Shown: in pieces, positions 35,486-48,039 of the stretch
Position numbering within the stretch: the stretch's first letter is position 1
Layout of the letters: every line of letters begins with the position of its first letter
Origin: Silene latifolia
Lineage: Eukaryota > Streptophyta > Magnoliopsida > Caryophyllales > Caryophyllaceae
Reading direction: 5' to 3'
DNA: 64,000 nt
NCBI RefSeq assembly: GCF_048544455.1
Contig: NC_133538.1
Span: forward strand, 44,717,969 to 44,781,968
Translations under genes and position numbers: made by a program
The notes under the pieces: generated by a model
Seen by the model: the letters and a program-made list of their open reading frames with translations, nothing else
The model's database searches: none
Told to the model about the DNA's origin: nothing

Positions 35486-36110
35486 TCGTAATAAAATTTT
35501 GTCAGTTTCAAAATTAATCAATTCTCCAGCTCTTTTAGTGAAATAAAATTTTCCGATCCTCAAATCAGCTTCTTTTTCAAAATAAAATTTTGAAATCCTT
35601 TGGTCGGCAGGCCCTGACATGCATTTTGAGTTCTTAAAATAAAATTTTCTGAACTTGCCTTTTTGCGAAATAAAATTTTGCAATTTCAAATCACTTGGTC
35701 GGCAGGCCCTGACATGCATTTTAAGTTCTTAAAATAAAATTTTCTGAACTTGCCCTTTTTGCGAAATAAAATTTTGCAATTTTCAAACTTATCGGTCGGC
35801 GGTCCCTGACACGCATCTAGGTTTGTAAAATAAAATTTTACGATCTTACCCATCCTTTTTCAAAATAAAATTTTCTGAACTTACCTTTTTTGTGAAATAA
35901 AATTTTGCAATTTTCAAATCCTCTGGTCGGTAGGCCCTGACATGCACCTGAGTTCTTAAAATAAAAATTTTTGAACTTAGCCTTTTGCGAAATAAAATTT
36001 TGCAAATCCTAGTTTGTAAAATCAAATTTTATATTCTAATCCCTTTTCAAAATAAAATTTTGAATCCTCGGTCGGGGGGCCCTGACACGCATTCGAGCTT
36101 GTGAAATCAA
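35486..36110. repeat. tandem array 1 in the Ogre-like 3' region
   Basis: Degenerate repeats marked by GGTCGGCAGGCCCTGACATG at about 35602, 35697, 35793, 35925 and 36069 (spacing 95-144). Each is followed by several AAATAAAATTTTGCAA-like segments. Confidence 0.8.
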
Positions 36111-36530
36111 ATTTTGCAGGTTCACTCTTAAGTGAAACAAAGTTTTGCTTAACTGATTCTGCACAAATAAACAAAGTTTCGCTCTACCGATCCGGATCGC
36201 TAAAAAGTTTGGCTATTCCAGATTCTGGACAAAGAAAAACAAAGTTTTGCTTTACTGATTCCGCACCGCCGTGAAAACAAAGTTTTGCCATGCCAGTTTC
36301 CAGATTGGTGAAACAAAGTTTTACCAACTCCATTCCGGTTTGACAAAACAAAGTTTTGTCATGCCAGTTCCAGACCAGCCGAACAAAGTTTGGCTATACC
36401 AGTTCCAGACTGGTGAAAGAAAATTTCATTATGCCAGTTTCAGACCAACAAAACAAAGTTTCGTTGCACCAGTTCCAGCTTCATTCCAGATTAGTAAAAC
36501 AAAGTTTTGCTAAGCCAGTTCAAGATTCTA
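36111..36530. repeat. tandem array 2 (AACAAAGTTTTGC units)
   Basis: Short units of about 40-55 bases alternating AACAAAGTTTTGC with CCAGTTCCAGA-type blocks, directly adjoining array 1. Such arrays just before the polypurine tract are known in Tat/Ogre/Retand elements. Confidence 0.75.
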
Positions 36531-36627
36531 GCTACTACAGACAGGTAATGTAAGAGGCCCAGGTACGTTTCTTATCCTTTATCTGTCCCGACCGGATTAC
36601 TTTGACCTTCGTCTTACTCAGACTCGG

Positions 36628-36643
36628 TCAAAGTGGGGGCTTC
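36628..36643 (+). other. polypurine tract
   Basis: CAAAGTGGGGGCTTC directly precedes the TGTAGACACC of the 3' LTR, the usual Ogre/Tat arrangement. Confidence 0.75.
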
Positions 36644-36876
36644 TGTAGACACCTCAAAATGTCTACCTAGCCTTACGGGTACGCGATGATGAGGCTAAAA
36701 CTAAATAACTAAATGAAAATTGACAATGTTATAGTTAAAGGCTCTTTACACTTACTTCCCCATAAACTATTTAAAATGGCCTAAAACTACCCTTTAACTC
36801 TTTTATTTTCCCTTAGCCCACTTTGTTAATTAATGACATAAAACCATTAGTAAATATCCATTTCATTCTTTCCAAC

Positions 36877-37012
36877 CAGTGGCGGAGCCAGGAATGTAAG
36901 TTAGCGGGGGCGAAAATTTTCAGCGGGGGCGAAACGGCAATATTATAAGGGGACCTAAAAAAAATTCGAAAATTTGAACTAAAAATTTCGAATTTTTCAA
37001 ACGCCAGCGGAT
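36877..37012. mobile_element. truncated hAT end
   Basis: Begins CAGTGGCGGAGCCAGG, the common plant hAT terminus. The right border is undefined, and about 100 bases of the LTR present at 26080-26165 are missing here, so insertion was accompanied or followed by deletion. Confidence 0.55.
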
Positions 37013-37119
37013 AGAAAATTGTGTATAATTAATACACAAAATATTTTACCAAACAGTCAAGGTGTATGGCATTTCCGGATAGAAATAGTCTGACAAACCA
37101 TGTATCCCATGTCAAAATA

Positions 37120-37316
37120 CACAAATTCTCATTTGTGACATGCAATATCCGTCACTTTGAAGTGACGGATACCATTTTACCTCACAAAGTACCCACTTTT
37201 TCTCTCTCTGCAACACTGTTCATGTGGTCCCCTTTCTCCACTAACCCATTTTGTTACCATTTTTACTCACAAATTATCCGCCACAAATGGTAACCCGTCA
37301 CAAGAGAGACCAATTG
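37120..37316. mobile_element. MULE-type MITE family 1, copy c
   Basis: 197 bp, duplication GTCAAAATA at 37111-37119 and 37317-37325. The left LTR shows the unoccupied site at about 26247. Confidence 0.88.
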
Positions 37317-37501
37317 GTCAAAATAACAGTCCTAGTGATAATTATCCACGTGCAAAGGGATAAAACCAAATTTGTTTATTCCTATGAAGATCAAAATATT
37401 ACCACCAAAGTGATACGTATTGCGTGCAACTACATTAGCACACCGAACGAAAAGCTAAGTAGAATTAGGAGACAAACTCTTATCTTGCTAGTTTTCAATA
37501 A

Positions 37502-37698
37502 CCCAAATTCTAATTGAAGACATGACATATCTGTTACAAGCTGAAGACGGATACCATTTTACCTCACAATGTACCCATTTTATCTCTCTCTGCAACACTA
37601 TTCACGTGTTTTCCTTTCTCCACTAACCCATTTTGTTACCATTTTATCTCACAAAATATCCGTCACAAATGGTAACCCGTCACAAGGGAGACCAATTG
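37502..37698. mobile_element. MULE-type MITE family 1, copy d
   Basis: 197 bp, duplication TTTCAATAA at 37493-37501 and 37699-37707. The empty site is seen in the left LTR near 26430. More diverged at its left end than the other copies. Confidence 0.82.
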
Positions 37699-38424
37699 TT
37701 TCAATAACCCCAAACTCCACACACTATAAATATACTCCATGGAAATCATAATACAGGGAGGACAAAAATAAAATATTTTCAGGAGGAATCACCAAGGACG
37801 TGATCATAATACCAGACCCAAATTCAAATACTTCCATTATATATCATCCGTCTCAAATATTCTATTCCAATTTCAAATCAAACTACATACATAAATTGTC
37901 GCAGTTTTCATATAAGCGCATAAGAGCCAATAATTTACGACAAAGTCGATTATTATTAATAGTCAACATCCACATAGGCCTGAGGGTACCAGATTCAAAT
38001 AAGTTTTTCTTTACTCTTTCTTTTTATCTAATTATTTTATTGTCTTTTGTTTATTTTCTCTATTTATTATATTGACTAACCTAGTTTATTTCTCTTTGTA
38101 TATAATTTGTATCTTTTTCGTATTCTTTTATTAATTTCGTCAAATATACAATATTACAATTAAATAGTAGAGGCCGTCAGTTTGATGGGCGATCCGAGTG
38201 CCTAACACCTTCCCTGGTCGTACCTTTACCCCCGAATCCGCAATCTTTGGTTCAGACCGGAGTGACGGATCAGTCCCCATACCAGGGATCAAAAGGGGCC
38301 TTTTTCGTTAACCTTATTTTTGTATGTTTTTTTTTTATAAAACCTACTGGCGACTCCATATTTATATATATTTCGAAAAAAGAGATTTTTTTAGGGATCT
38401 CACAGTTACTAATCCTTATCTTGA

Positions 38425-40249
38425 GTGTGTAGGAATTTTTGCATGAGTATGAGAAATCGAAGAGGTCAACCTATACATCCGATTGACCACGAGATCGAAG
38501 CTACCGCAAGAAGACTTAATTCACTCCGAAGAAGGGGATTGATAGAAACTCCTAATTTCGAAGAACATTTAGTAGTGGAAGACGTTCTAGAAGAACATGG
38601 TACTTTTGAGTCTTTTGAGAATCCATTTGGAATTCCCGAAGAAGCAACAATGGTCGCGGTTCCTATGAGGGATAATTTCGTTCCGAAAAAGGTGGTGAAC
38701 CCAAGTATTGTCAAGCCGCCTATTCAAGCCAACAACTTTGATGTGAAGGCTACTTTGTTGCAACTAGTCCAAGGAAACCAATTCGGAGGGGGAGCCACCG
38801 AAAACCCCAATGAACATCTTAATGAATTCTTGGATAGTTGTGACATGTTTAAAGCAAATGGAGTATCAAAGGATGCACTCCGCCTTAGGCTCTTTCCCTA
38901 CTCCTTGAGGGGGAGTGCTAAGGAATGGTTGAAGAGTTGTGAGCCCGATTTACTTAGAACTTGGGATGATGTCTCCAAGGCCTTCTTAAACAAGTACTTC
39001 CCACCACAAAGGACCGCAAGAATCAAGAGTGAGCTTCAAGACTTCACCCAACATGATGATGAGACCCTTTACGAGGCATGGGAAAGCTATAAGGGACTCC
39101 AAAGGTTCTGTCCTCACCACGGGATCGGAGATGATGAGTTGATCAACAACTTTTATGAGGGGTTGAGCAATGAGATGAAAATGAACCTAGATTCCGGCTC
39201 GAGAAAGGGGGCATTGGACAAAATTGATCACAAGACGGCCAAGGAGCTTATTGAGGAAATGGCTTCCCGAACTTTTCATTGGAATAATGATACGCACAAA
39301 AGGAAGGGAAAGTCAACCGTCGAGTCGACTAACAATGTTGAGGTCAAAGGGTTAATAGAAGAGCTCAAGCAACAAGTTGCCTTGATGAGTTCAAGAAACA
39401 CCTCTAGCAACTCTTCATCTACTCGGAACCAAGTATATTGTTGTGAGATTTGTGGAGATCAAGGACATCCACCAAATGAGTGTCCTTTGATGATGGGAGA
39501 GGGTAATTGTATGGAGCAAGTGAATGAAGTGTGGGAATCAAGTCCGGCAAAGCAAGCATTCAACAACAATCAATACCACCCCGGAATGAGAGCCCACCCA
39601 AATTTTTTCTGTGGCTAACAAAATGTCCAAAACCCCACTTTCCAACAAAAATAACAATTTACACCATACTTCCAAGCCCAAAAGCAAAATACAACATTTA
39701 ACCAAGGACCACCGGGTTTCCAAGGGAGATCCTTCCAACCGAGACAACAATTCCAACCACTCAATCAACCAAACAACCCACCATTTCAACAAAATTCTCA
39801 ACCATTCCAACAAAACTCTCAACCCCTTCAACAACCCACCCAACCTAAATCAAATTTGGAGCTCATGATGGAGCAATTTATGAGTACTCAAACCCAATTC
39901 ATTGCTCATTCTAACCAAAAACAAGAGGAGACAACATCTTCTATCAACCAATTGATAACTCAGGTGCAAGCCTCCCAAAGAATGACGGATAATCAAATCT
40001 CCCAATTGGCTTCTCAAGTGAGTCAATTGCAAGCCTCAAATGGAAAGTTTCCGGGTAAAACCGAGGAGAATCCAAAAACCATAAATGTTATACATTTGAG
40101 GAGTGGTAGAGAGTTGGAGGATCGGGTATTCATCAAGAAAAGAAAAAGTAGTAAACCGGATGTTGTGGTTGAACCACCAAAGGTGGTTGAAGAAAAAGAG
40201 GTTGAAGATGATCTAGTAGAAGTTGTTGTGGAAACTCCAAAGGCAGTTG
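38425..40249 (+). pseudogene. gag of the Athila-like element
   Basis: Open for 397 codons from 38425. Contains a retrotransposon gag domain (around SLRGSAKEWLKS and LNKYFPPQRTARIKSE) and a CCHC zinc knuckle (CEICGDQGHPPNEC). The same frame continues beyond TAA codons at 39616-39618 and about 39651 into a Gln/Asn-rich linker and the pre-protease segment (TINVIHLRSGRELED), until the copia insertion at 40250. Gag packages element RNA. The two stops make this copy defective. Confidence 0.85.
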
Positions 40250-41226
40250 TGTTGGAGCTGGTGTCCTCCACAAATTAGTGTCATAACATTTGTAAATCTC
40301 TTACAGGTTCACAAGGATATACTTCGTATATTTAATCAGTTGATTAACGTTTACCTAATAACGGTTGGCTTGCTAGAAAGTTTGACGTTATTATCATACA
40401 GATGACGGTGATCAACTGGTCCCTAAAGGTCACACCTATAGGACGTGTTTGAGAAATGTGGTTATAGAAATATAATTACATCGATGCCCAAAATGACTAA
40501 AAAGTTAGTCATCGTGTTGATGAGATAATTATTTAATGAAAATTAAATAATATTAAGTTGAGACGAATTAACTATCAATTCGTAAAATAAATATAATAAG
40601 TTATATTTAATTAAATATATATAATGTTAGCTTGGACGAATTAATCTGTTAATTGTAATTAAATATAATCAGTTGTATTTAATATCAACAAGTTGAATGT
40701 GTCATAGTGGTAATAGTGAGGGTACACAAGCCAAGAGGTCATGGGTTCGATCCTCACTAGATGACAATTCAACACATATTATATATTTTTGGAAAGACCA
40801 ATATAAGGAAAATACACTCCTTATTTTCGGTCTGTTTGGCCGAAAATTAAGAGGTTATTTCTTTCCTAATTGATTCCAGATTTCGGTCTATATAAAAAGA
40901 AAGGTAGAGAATTATTTCTAACCTAATACTTTTTTCTGACTTTGCCTCCTCTTTCTCATCACAAAACACAAAGACAATAAAATTTTACAGAAAATTTTAG
41001 ATTGATTTCTAGCATAATCAAAGGGTATATCTCAGATCGTCTTGGGTGTAACTAATAGGCGAATATCAGTTTTGATATTGTTCTTAGGCCAATTTTGCTA
41101 GGACCTGAGGTTAATTCTAAATCCTTTTACTTTTGTTTATGTATTTTATTTTATGACCTTAGATCATCTTTATTAAATCGTTATAATCCTTCATGTTAAA
41201 GGGAAGTATACAGATTATTTCCCACA
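40250..41226 (+). repeat. copia 5' LTR
   Basis: 977 bp, TG...CA, followed by AG and the primer site TGGTATCAGAGC (41229-41240, initiator tRNA-Met type). Confidence 0.92.
40700..40766 (+). ncRNA. tRNA-like module in copia 5' LTR
   Basis: 67 bases bounded by TGTCAT/ATGACA, with an inner 8-bp pair TAGTGAGG/CCTCACTA and a perfect B-box-like GGTTCGATCC. TAGTGGTAATAG resembles an A box. It lacks a normal anticodon arm, so it is tRNA-like rather than a tRNA gene. It could be an internal Pol III promoter or an RNA structure. Confidence 0.5.
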
Positions 41227-41240
41227 AGTGGTATCAGAGC

Positions 41241-43235
41241 TCTAAGCTACGATTTTAATCTTGATGATTTTCATAAAAATTGTATGTAAACATAACCTGA
41301 TTTTTGAAAAAAATTAGGGTTTCTTTTTGTGATTCGAAAATTTTATTGTGCCGTTTTTTTCTTTTGTTTGATGATATATAACCAATTTCTATAGATCATA
41401 CCATTGTTTTAATTGGTTAACATTATCATATGAAGAATTTGGTAGATTCTGATTTAATGCAGATTAAGTTAAATTACATATAGTATCATCATGTCATTGA
41501 TATAAGAATTCGTTTTTGCTATATAGTTTTAGCATATACGATTAATCATGTTTGTTAATGTATTTGCTAAATCATGTCCTAATAGCAACTTAAACTTTTT
41601 CATCATATCTTTGAATTAGGGCATAAGTGCCGCAAAAGAGAAAAAAAAGGGGAAGGGCGTTTTTTTTAGGGTTTACCGTATAATAAAAAAAAAAAAATTG
41701 TTTTGTTTTTTTTGGTAAACCGAGAGAAAAGAAAAAAAAAGGAAATTTTTTTTATTTGCCTTTTTGCCGAAATAGAAAGGGAAAAAAATTATGGAAAGTT
41801 TTTCCTATTTTCCAAATTAGAATAGAAAAAGGGTTTTTTTTTTAAAAATTTTCAGCCGTGCAACTGAAACATAAAAAAAAAAAATCTGTTTTTTTTTTGC
41901 CGTAACCAATTTAAAAAAAAAAAAAATTTGGATTTTATTTTTTTTATTTTGGCCAATTAGTTATTGTGAATCGGTTCACAATTTAATGATACCGAGTTAT
42001 TTTAAAGCAGTTTAAAATTTTGACGGATAGAATTCATATTACAAGTTTAATATGGATTAAGTATGAATTAATGTGATTAAATTGCGGAATTGTCACTTAA
42101 TTTAATTTAAATAGGTGGTTTGGATAAATTAATCAACATAATTAATGTATTGTATTATGTATGTTTAATTTATTTTAGTTAATGCTTTTATTTTTGTTGA
42201 ATGAATCGAATGAATGAATTTTATTTACGTATTTAATTTTTGCAATCAGTTGTATTATGTAATACTTAGTGTGGCCTTAGTCAATCATGTTTTCGTAATG
42301 AAGGAAACATGATTTTTATGTAATTATGAGATCTCGAATCTCCTTTATTTTAGTTTTGGGTTTTTGAAATTAGAATGTAATTAATAGGTCAATTATGTAA
42401 TTTTATTTATTGTAATTTCAAAGAAGACTAAAAAGATGAAGATTCAAGCTCACTCCCGCTACATGGATCAAGATGGAACATCAAGACAAGCTTCTCGGGT
42501 CCAAGGATGGATTCCAAACTTGTATTTATTGTTCATTTTGATAGGATAGGCCACACTAGGACTTTTACTTTTTTTTTTACGTTTTTCATTTTATTGCTTT
42601 TCATTCACATGCTAGTAATTGCATCATATTCCGCCTAAAACCAAACCACCTACTACTAAAATGCATGAAAATTGACTCATATAGTTGTATGTTAGTTTTC
42701 ATGGACATGCAGATGTCACAGTCTATAAGCCATCACTTTAGTTTAAATCATTCTCGCATGCTAGATTATAGTTCACTTAAAATGAATTAAAAATAGTTGA
42801 TGGGATCTTCCTCTAAAACGGAAATTGAGATTAGTCTTTATAAGGGCAAACATCTATGAGTCCCTTCTTCGTCGGTAGGCCTAATATGACCCCTTCTACG
42901 TTGGGTAAGTAGTTGTGTTGACTTAGTTTACCTCAACATCATAGTCCGAAGAGTTTCTCGTGATTATGATGGACTAAAGATAGAATTTACAGAAATTTAT
43001 CGACCAGGAATTCTAACGGTTGAATTAGCTAACAAGTTAGCTTATCAATTTACAGAGAATTGAGTCTTGGGGTCATTTATATAATTCTTGAGGGAGGTCA
43101 ATTGTATAAAAGTTTTTGAGTCTTCGCGTTATGACATTAGTTCATTAGACTTAAAATAAAAACGATGCATGCTTATTATTTTATTCTTCTTTCGATGTAG
43201 AACACGCTTATTATCAATAATATCATTTACAACAA
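41241..43235 (+). other. long copia 5' leader, non-coding
   Basis: About 2 kb with no reading frame of note. 41630-41945 is dominated by A and T homopolymer runs. Confidence 0.6.
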
Positions 43236-46200
43236 ATGGCTGGAAATAACGCAATCCCAATGCCTAGTGCCACACTAGATCGATCATCCTGGCTAAAAGT
43301 ATTCATGGACCAAATGAATCGACCCACGCGATCAAGAATGATTGGTCCAACTTTGCGACCGGGAGGCGGCACTACGGAATGCCGCCATTGCGACGGTAAG
43401 CTCGGGTATTTAATCGAGCCAATACCGGTCAAACCAGAGCCAAATGCAGGAGCCAACGAGTCACTCGCTTATAGTGATTTCGTTATGGAAGCGGGTGCGA
43501 TAAAGAACGTACTCATCTTTGCAATGGAAACCAATTTGCAGAGACGCTTCATTGCCCAAGGTGCAAACAAGATTTTCACCACGCTCACTAATGAGTTCTC
43601 AAAGGCACCGAGAATCATCACATATGAGCATACCTGTCGCTTCTTTGATGCGAAACTCCAGAAGGGCCAACCGGTTAGCCCACACATTCTTCACATGATT
43701 GAGAATGTCGAAAACTGAGTCACCGAATTGTAGAATCGGTGAGAGCATTGTCATTGACCGAATGCTTCATTCTCTTCACGATGGTTTTGCCCTTTTCAGG
43801 GCGAACTACTACATGAATGACTTGAAAAAGAGTCCTCATGAGCTGCACTCCCTTCTCGTACAGACCGAGAAGGATATGAAATTGAGTGGGAGCATGAAGC
43901 AGGATGTTCTCACGATTCACAACAAGAGTAAAGGTAAGGGCAAGGCTCATGGCGACCTAACTGTAGGTAAGCCAAAGTTTAAGAAGCCAGGAAACGGTAA
44001 GAGTGCGCCTGGTGAGACTAGTGGCTCACAGAGCAAGACAAAGAGCAAGGGCGGTGACATAGAGTGCCACCATTGTCACAAGACTGGACATTGGAGGAGG
44101 AACTGTCCCGTCTACCGTGAACACATCAAGGCAGGCCGCGTCGTTCCTGTTGGTATGTCATCTTATATTCATATGATTGAGATTAACCATGCAAGTTTCG
44201 GAACTTGGGTACTAGATACTGGTTGTGGTTCTCATCTGTGTAATCATTTGCAGGGCCTAAAGAACATCATACCTCTCGAAAAAGGTGATGTGGACCTGCG
44301 AGTCGGGAATGGAGCACGAGTAGCTGCTGCCTCGAAGGGAACATATGTAATCCAACTCCCTAGTGGTTTTGAGTTATCTTTAAATATCTGTTTCTATGTA
44401 CCCAGTTTATTCTAAGAACATTATTTCTGTTTCCGTACTTGCTAAAGACGGTTTTACATTTTCAATAAAGGATAATAGTTGTATTTTCTCTTTTAATGAA
44501 ATGATTTATGGCAAAGCAGTTTCCATGAATGGAATTTATATCTTAGATCAAACCACGGAAGTATTACACATGAATAATAAGAAATTAAAGGTTGGTGACA
44601 AAGATCAAACCTATCTATGACATTGTCGAATGGGACACATAAATGAGAAACGCGTAAAGAAACTCGTCGATAATGGGACTATTCCCTCATTCGGATTTTC
44701 TGCATATGGCACGTGTGAATCATGTCTCATTGGCAAGATGACTCGAATTTCCTTCAAAGGTGTTGGAATGCGCGCTAGTGACCTATTAGGACTCATACAT
44801 ACGGACATATGTTGACCTATGTCAATTACCGCTAGAGATGGCTATAGATATTTTATCACTTTCATGGACGATTTGAGTAGATACGGATATGTCTACTTAA
44901 TGAAGCATAAAAGTGAGTCCTTTGAGAAATTCAAGGAATACCAAAATAGGGTACAGAACCAACTAGGTAGAAAGATTAAAGCACTCCGTTCAGATCGTGG
45001 TGGCGAATATCTTTCAAATGAGTTTGATCAACACCTGAAAGACTGTGGAATCGCTCTACAGTTAACTCCACCTGGAACACCTCAATTAAATGGTGTGTCC
45101 GAATGGAGAAATCGAACCTTACTTGATATGGTTCGATCCATGATGAGTCACACCGTAGTGCCTGATTCATTATGGGGTTATGCTCTTTTGTCAGCTGCTC
45201 TTATACTTAACTGAAGTCCGTCTAAAGCTGTCGACATGACTCCATATGAAATGTGGAAGGGAACGGTACCTAACTTGTCCTTTATTCGGGCTTGGGGTTG
45301 CGAGGCTTATGTCAAGTCAAGTGGAGACACGAGGATAAGCTCGGCCCGCGATCGGTCAAGACATACTTTATAGGTTATCCAAAAGGAACATTTGGTCATT
45401 ACTTCTATTCGCCTACCGAACATCGAGTATTTGTTGCGGCTAGTGCGACGTTCTTAGAGAAATAATTTTTCGAGAACAAGTCGAGTAATAGAACCTTCGA
45501 GCTGTCGGAGATTCCAGAACCAACAACCGAGGAACAGATGGAGGAAGTCGTACTCCAACCCAGATGATACGGTTAATATTCCTGAGGAACCTAGGAGGTT
45601 GGGTAGAGACTCTCATCCTCCGGACAGATACATTGGTATGGTCGAGGAGAATGATGTTTTACTTCTTGAAAGTAATGAACCCGCAACCTATAAAGGTGTT
45701 ATGGCCTGTTTCGACTCAAAGTTATGGCTCAAAGCCATGCAATCCGAGATGGACTCCATGTATGAGAATAACGTATGGGATCTAGTTGATTTACCTAATA
45801 AGGTAAAACCTCTACAGTGCAAATGGCTTTACAAAATAAAGCGTTCTGTAGACGCGCAACCAGATATCTATAAGGCACGACTTGTGGCAAAAGGTTTCAC
45901 TCAAGTGCAAGGATTGCATTATGATGAGATTTTTGCACCTGTAGTCATGCTACATTCCATTCGGATAATCTTAGCGATTGCCGCATTTCATGATTATGAG
46001 ATTTGGCAAATGGATGTGAAAACCGCCTTCTTAAACGGTTATTTGGAGGAAGAGTTGTACACGGTGCAACTTGAAGGTTTCATAGATCCTAAACATCCTA
46101 AGAAAGTATGCAAGCTTAAGCGTTCCATTTATGGACTTAAGCAAGCTTCTCGGAGTTGGAATCATCGTTTCGACCAAGTGATAAAAGAGTATGGTTTCAC

Positions 46201-47251
46201 TCGATCGGTCGAAGAACCATGCTTATATATCAAGTCGAGTGGGAGCAAGATTGAATTCTTGATATTGTATGTCGATGACATACTCTTGATTGGGAATGAC
46301 ATTCCTCTCCTATCTTCGGTTAAAGAATGGTTGAAAAACCATTTCCAGATGAAAGATCTGGGTGAGGCACAGCGTATTTTGGGAATCCGTATCTACCGAG
46401 ATAGATCACGACGGACGTTATCACTTAGTCAGGAGTCTTATCTAGATAAGGTTCTTGAGAGGTTCAGCATGACCAACTCCAAGAAGGGGAACCTTCCTAT
46501 GACGACCGGGATGCGGTTGAGCAAGTCTCGATCACCCACGACGCTGAAGGTATTGAGCGCATGAGTCGTGTTCCTTATGCTTCCGCAATAGGATCGATCA
46601 TGTATGCCATGATATGCACACGTCCCGACGTGTCATATGCATTGAGTATGACGAGTCGGTACCAAAAGACTCCAGGTGAAACACATCGGATAGCGATCAA
46701 AAATATCCTCAAGTACCTACTGAGGACTAAGGATTGGGTATTGACTTATGGAGGCGATACTAAGCTATGCTTGAACCTGATTCTGCAGATGCTAGCTTCC
46801 AAACGGATCGAGATGATTCAAAATCTCAAATCCGGGTTCGTCTTCACTCTTAATGGTGTTTGCGGTCACCGGAAGAGTTCTAAACAGTGTTGTAGCAGAT
46901 TCTACTATCAATCCGAGTACTATGCCGCTCGGAGGCGGAAAGGAAGCGATATGGATGCGTCAATTCTTACAAGGGCTTTCGGTAGTTCCTAGTTCGAATG
47001 ACCCGATCACCATCTATTGTGACAATAGAGGTGTCATCTTCCAGGCTAAGGAGCCAAAGTCTAGCAACAAATCTAGACATGTACTTCGGAAGGCTCACCT
47101 GATCCGTGATTACGTGGAGCAAGAAGAGATAGTGATTGACAAGATTGCGACGGATGATAACATCGCAAATCCTCTCACCAAACCGTTGAATTATGATAAG
47201 CATGTAGGGCATGTTAATTCCATGGGAATTAAACATGTTCCTAAGTTGTAG
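43236..47251 (+). pseudogene. broken copia gag-pol
   Basis: In order: gag from ATG 43236; zinc knuckle CHHCHKTGHWRRNC; protease WVLDTGCGSH; pre-integrase HCRMGHINEKR...CESCLIG; integrase LRSDRGGEYLS and GTPQLNGVSEW; reverse transcriptase ILYVDDILLIGND; RNase H ending IYCDNRG...SRHV. Frame changes occur near 43715, 44400, 45215-45600, 46560 and 46860. In-frame TGA codons at 44618-44620 and 44813-44815 replace expected Trp, and TGA at 45212-45214 replaces an expected Arg. It cannot make a polyprotein. Confidence 0.9.
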
Positions 47252-48023
47252 TACTTGATTATGGATTTGATACATTATCTTTTTCATATATTATTTATAA
47301 CTTCATCGTTTTATATATATAATATTTTGTTTTTCATGTGGATTGTACTGACAACATTGAATGCCACAAAGTGAACTGAATTACATTATATTTGTTTTGG
47401 TCCGTAATCGCCAATGTGAGTGATAACTCCGGCTATTATATTGTGCGAGGCGATTGATGGTGGGTTCAACGAGCCATAAGTTAAACGGTTGACTAATCGA
47501 TCACAGATACGAGATTATGACGATACCTCGTAGGACAACTTTTTGTGACAACTTAATGGAGTCCTAAATGTTTTATAACATTCGGTGCCAGGTCGTGGAT
47601 AGGACATCCATTGTGTACCTAGAGTCGATTCTTTTGACCATCAACTGTCTCTTGAGATTAAGGTAGTCTTTGGGTGACTTTGGTTTCTTTCTCACGGTCT
47701 ACCGTAACTGGGGCCAAGTAGATTTTTTCTGGGTCATTTCATACTGTGCTTACGTCTGCAGGATTCGAGTTGAGGAAAATATACATCCCTTATCAGGTAT
47801 AGTTATTTCTCAGGGCCACTCGAGGAGTTGTAACTGAAATGCATGGCCATGCTCGAATGTTGATTTGTTTATTAGTTAAGTTACTCTCTAGTCGGGAAAA
47901 CCACTCTTGATACTGATCGCTTGTAAAATACAACCTTTGTGAATTCGGATTTGCAAATTGTTTTACATTGAGTGGGAGAAATTTTAAAGGATATGGGAAT
48001 CGGTTATCGCACATACACTTGTG
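47252..48023 (+). other. copia 3' untranslated region
   Basis: Non-coding stretch between RNase H and the polypurine tract. No extra gene seen. Confidence 0.6.
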
Positions 48024-48039
48024 AGGACAAGTGGGAGTT
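48024..48039 (+). other. copia polypurine tract
   Basis: AGGACAAGTGGGAGTT ends exactly where the 3' LTR begins. Confidence 0.8.

Larger units (their letters stand above)
25848..38404 (+). mobile_element. Ogre/Tat-like large non-autonomous LTR element
   Basis: Two LTRs starting TGTAGACACCTCAAAATG (25848 and 36644), exact target duplication GTTAC (25843-25847 and 38405-38409), primer site at 27134 and polypurine tract before 36644. LTR start, primer site and tract resemble Ogre/Tat elements. The 9.5-kb interior holds no gag-pol reading frame, only non-coding DNA, tandem arrays and later insertions (hAT, Helitron, MITEs). It therefore behaves as a large derivative that must use proteins from elsewhere. 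It inserted between primer site and gag of the Athila-like element. Confidence 0.88.
36644..38404 (+). repeat. Ogre-like 3' LTR with internal insertions
   Basis: 1761 bp versus 1285 bp for the left LTR. The excess is two MITE copies (37120-37316 and 37502-37698) plus replacement of a short segment by a truncated hAT end (36877-37012). Ends ATCTCACA before GTTAC. Confidence 0.88.

Noticed and set aside
36877-37012. Complete hAT MITE in the right Ogre-like LTR
   Set aside because: Only the left terminus CAGTGGCGGA is clear. No right terminus or 8-bp duplication, and adjacent LTR sequence is missing.
43223-47287. Minus-strand frames across the copia pol
   Set aside because: Opposite to a clear gag-pol series with known motifs; no independent similarity.
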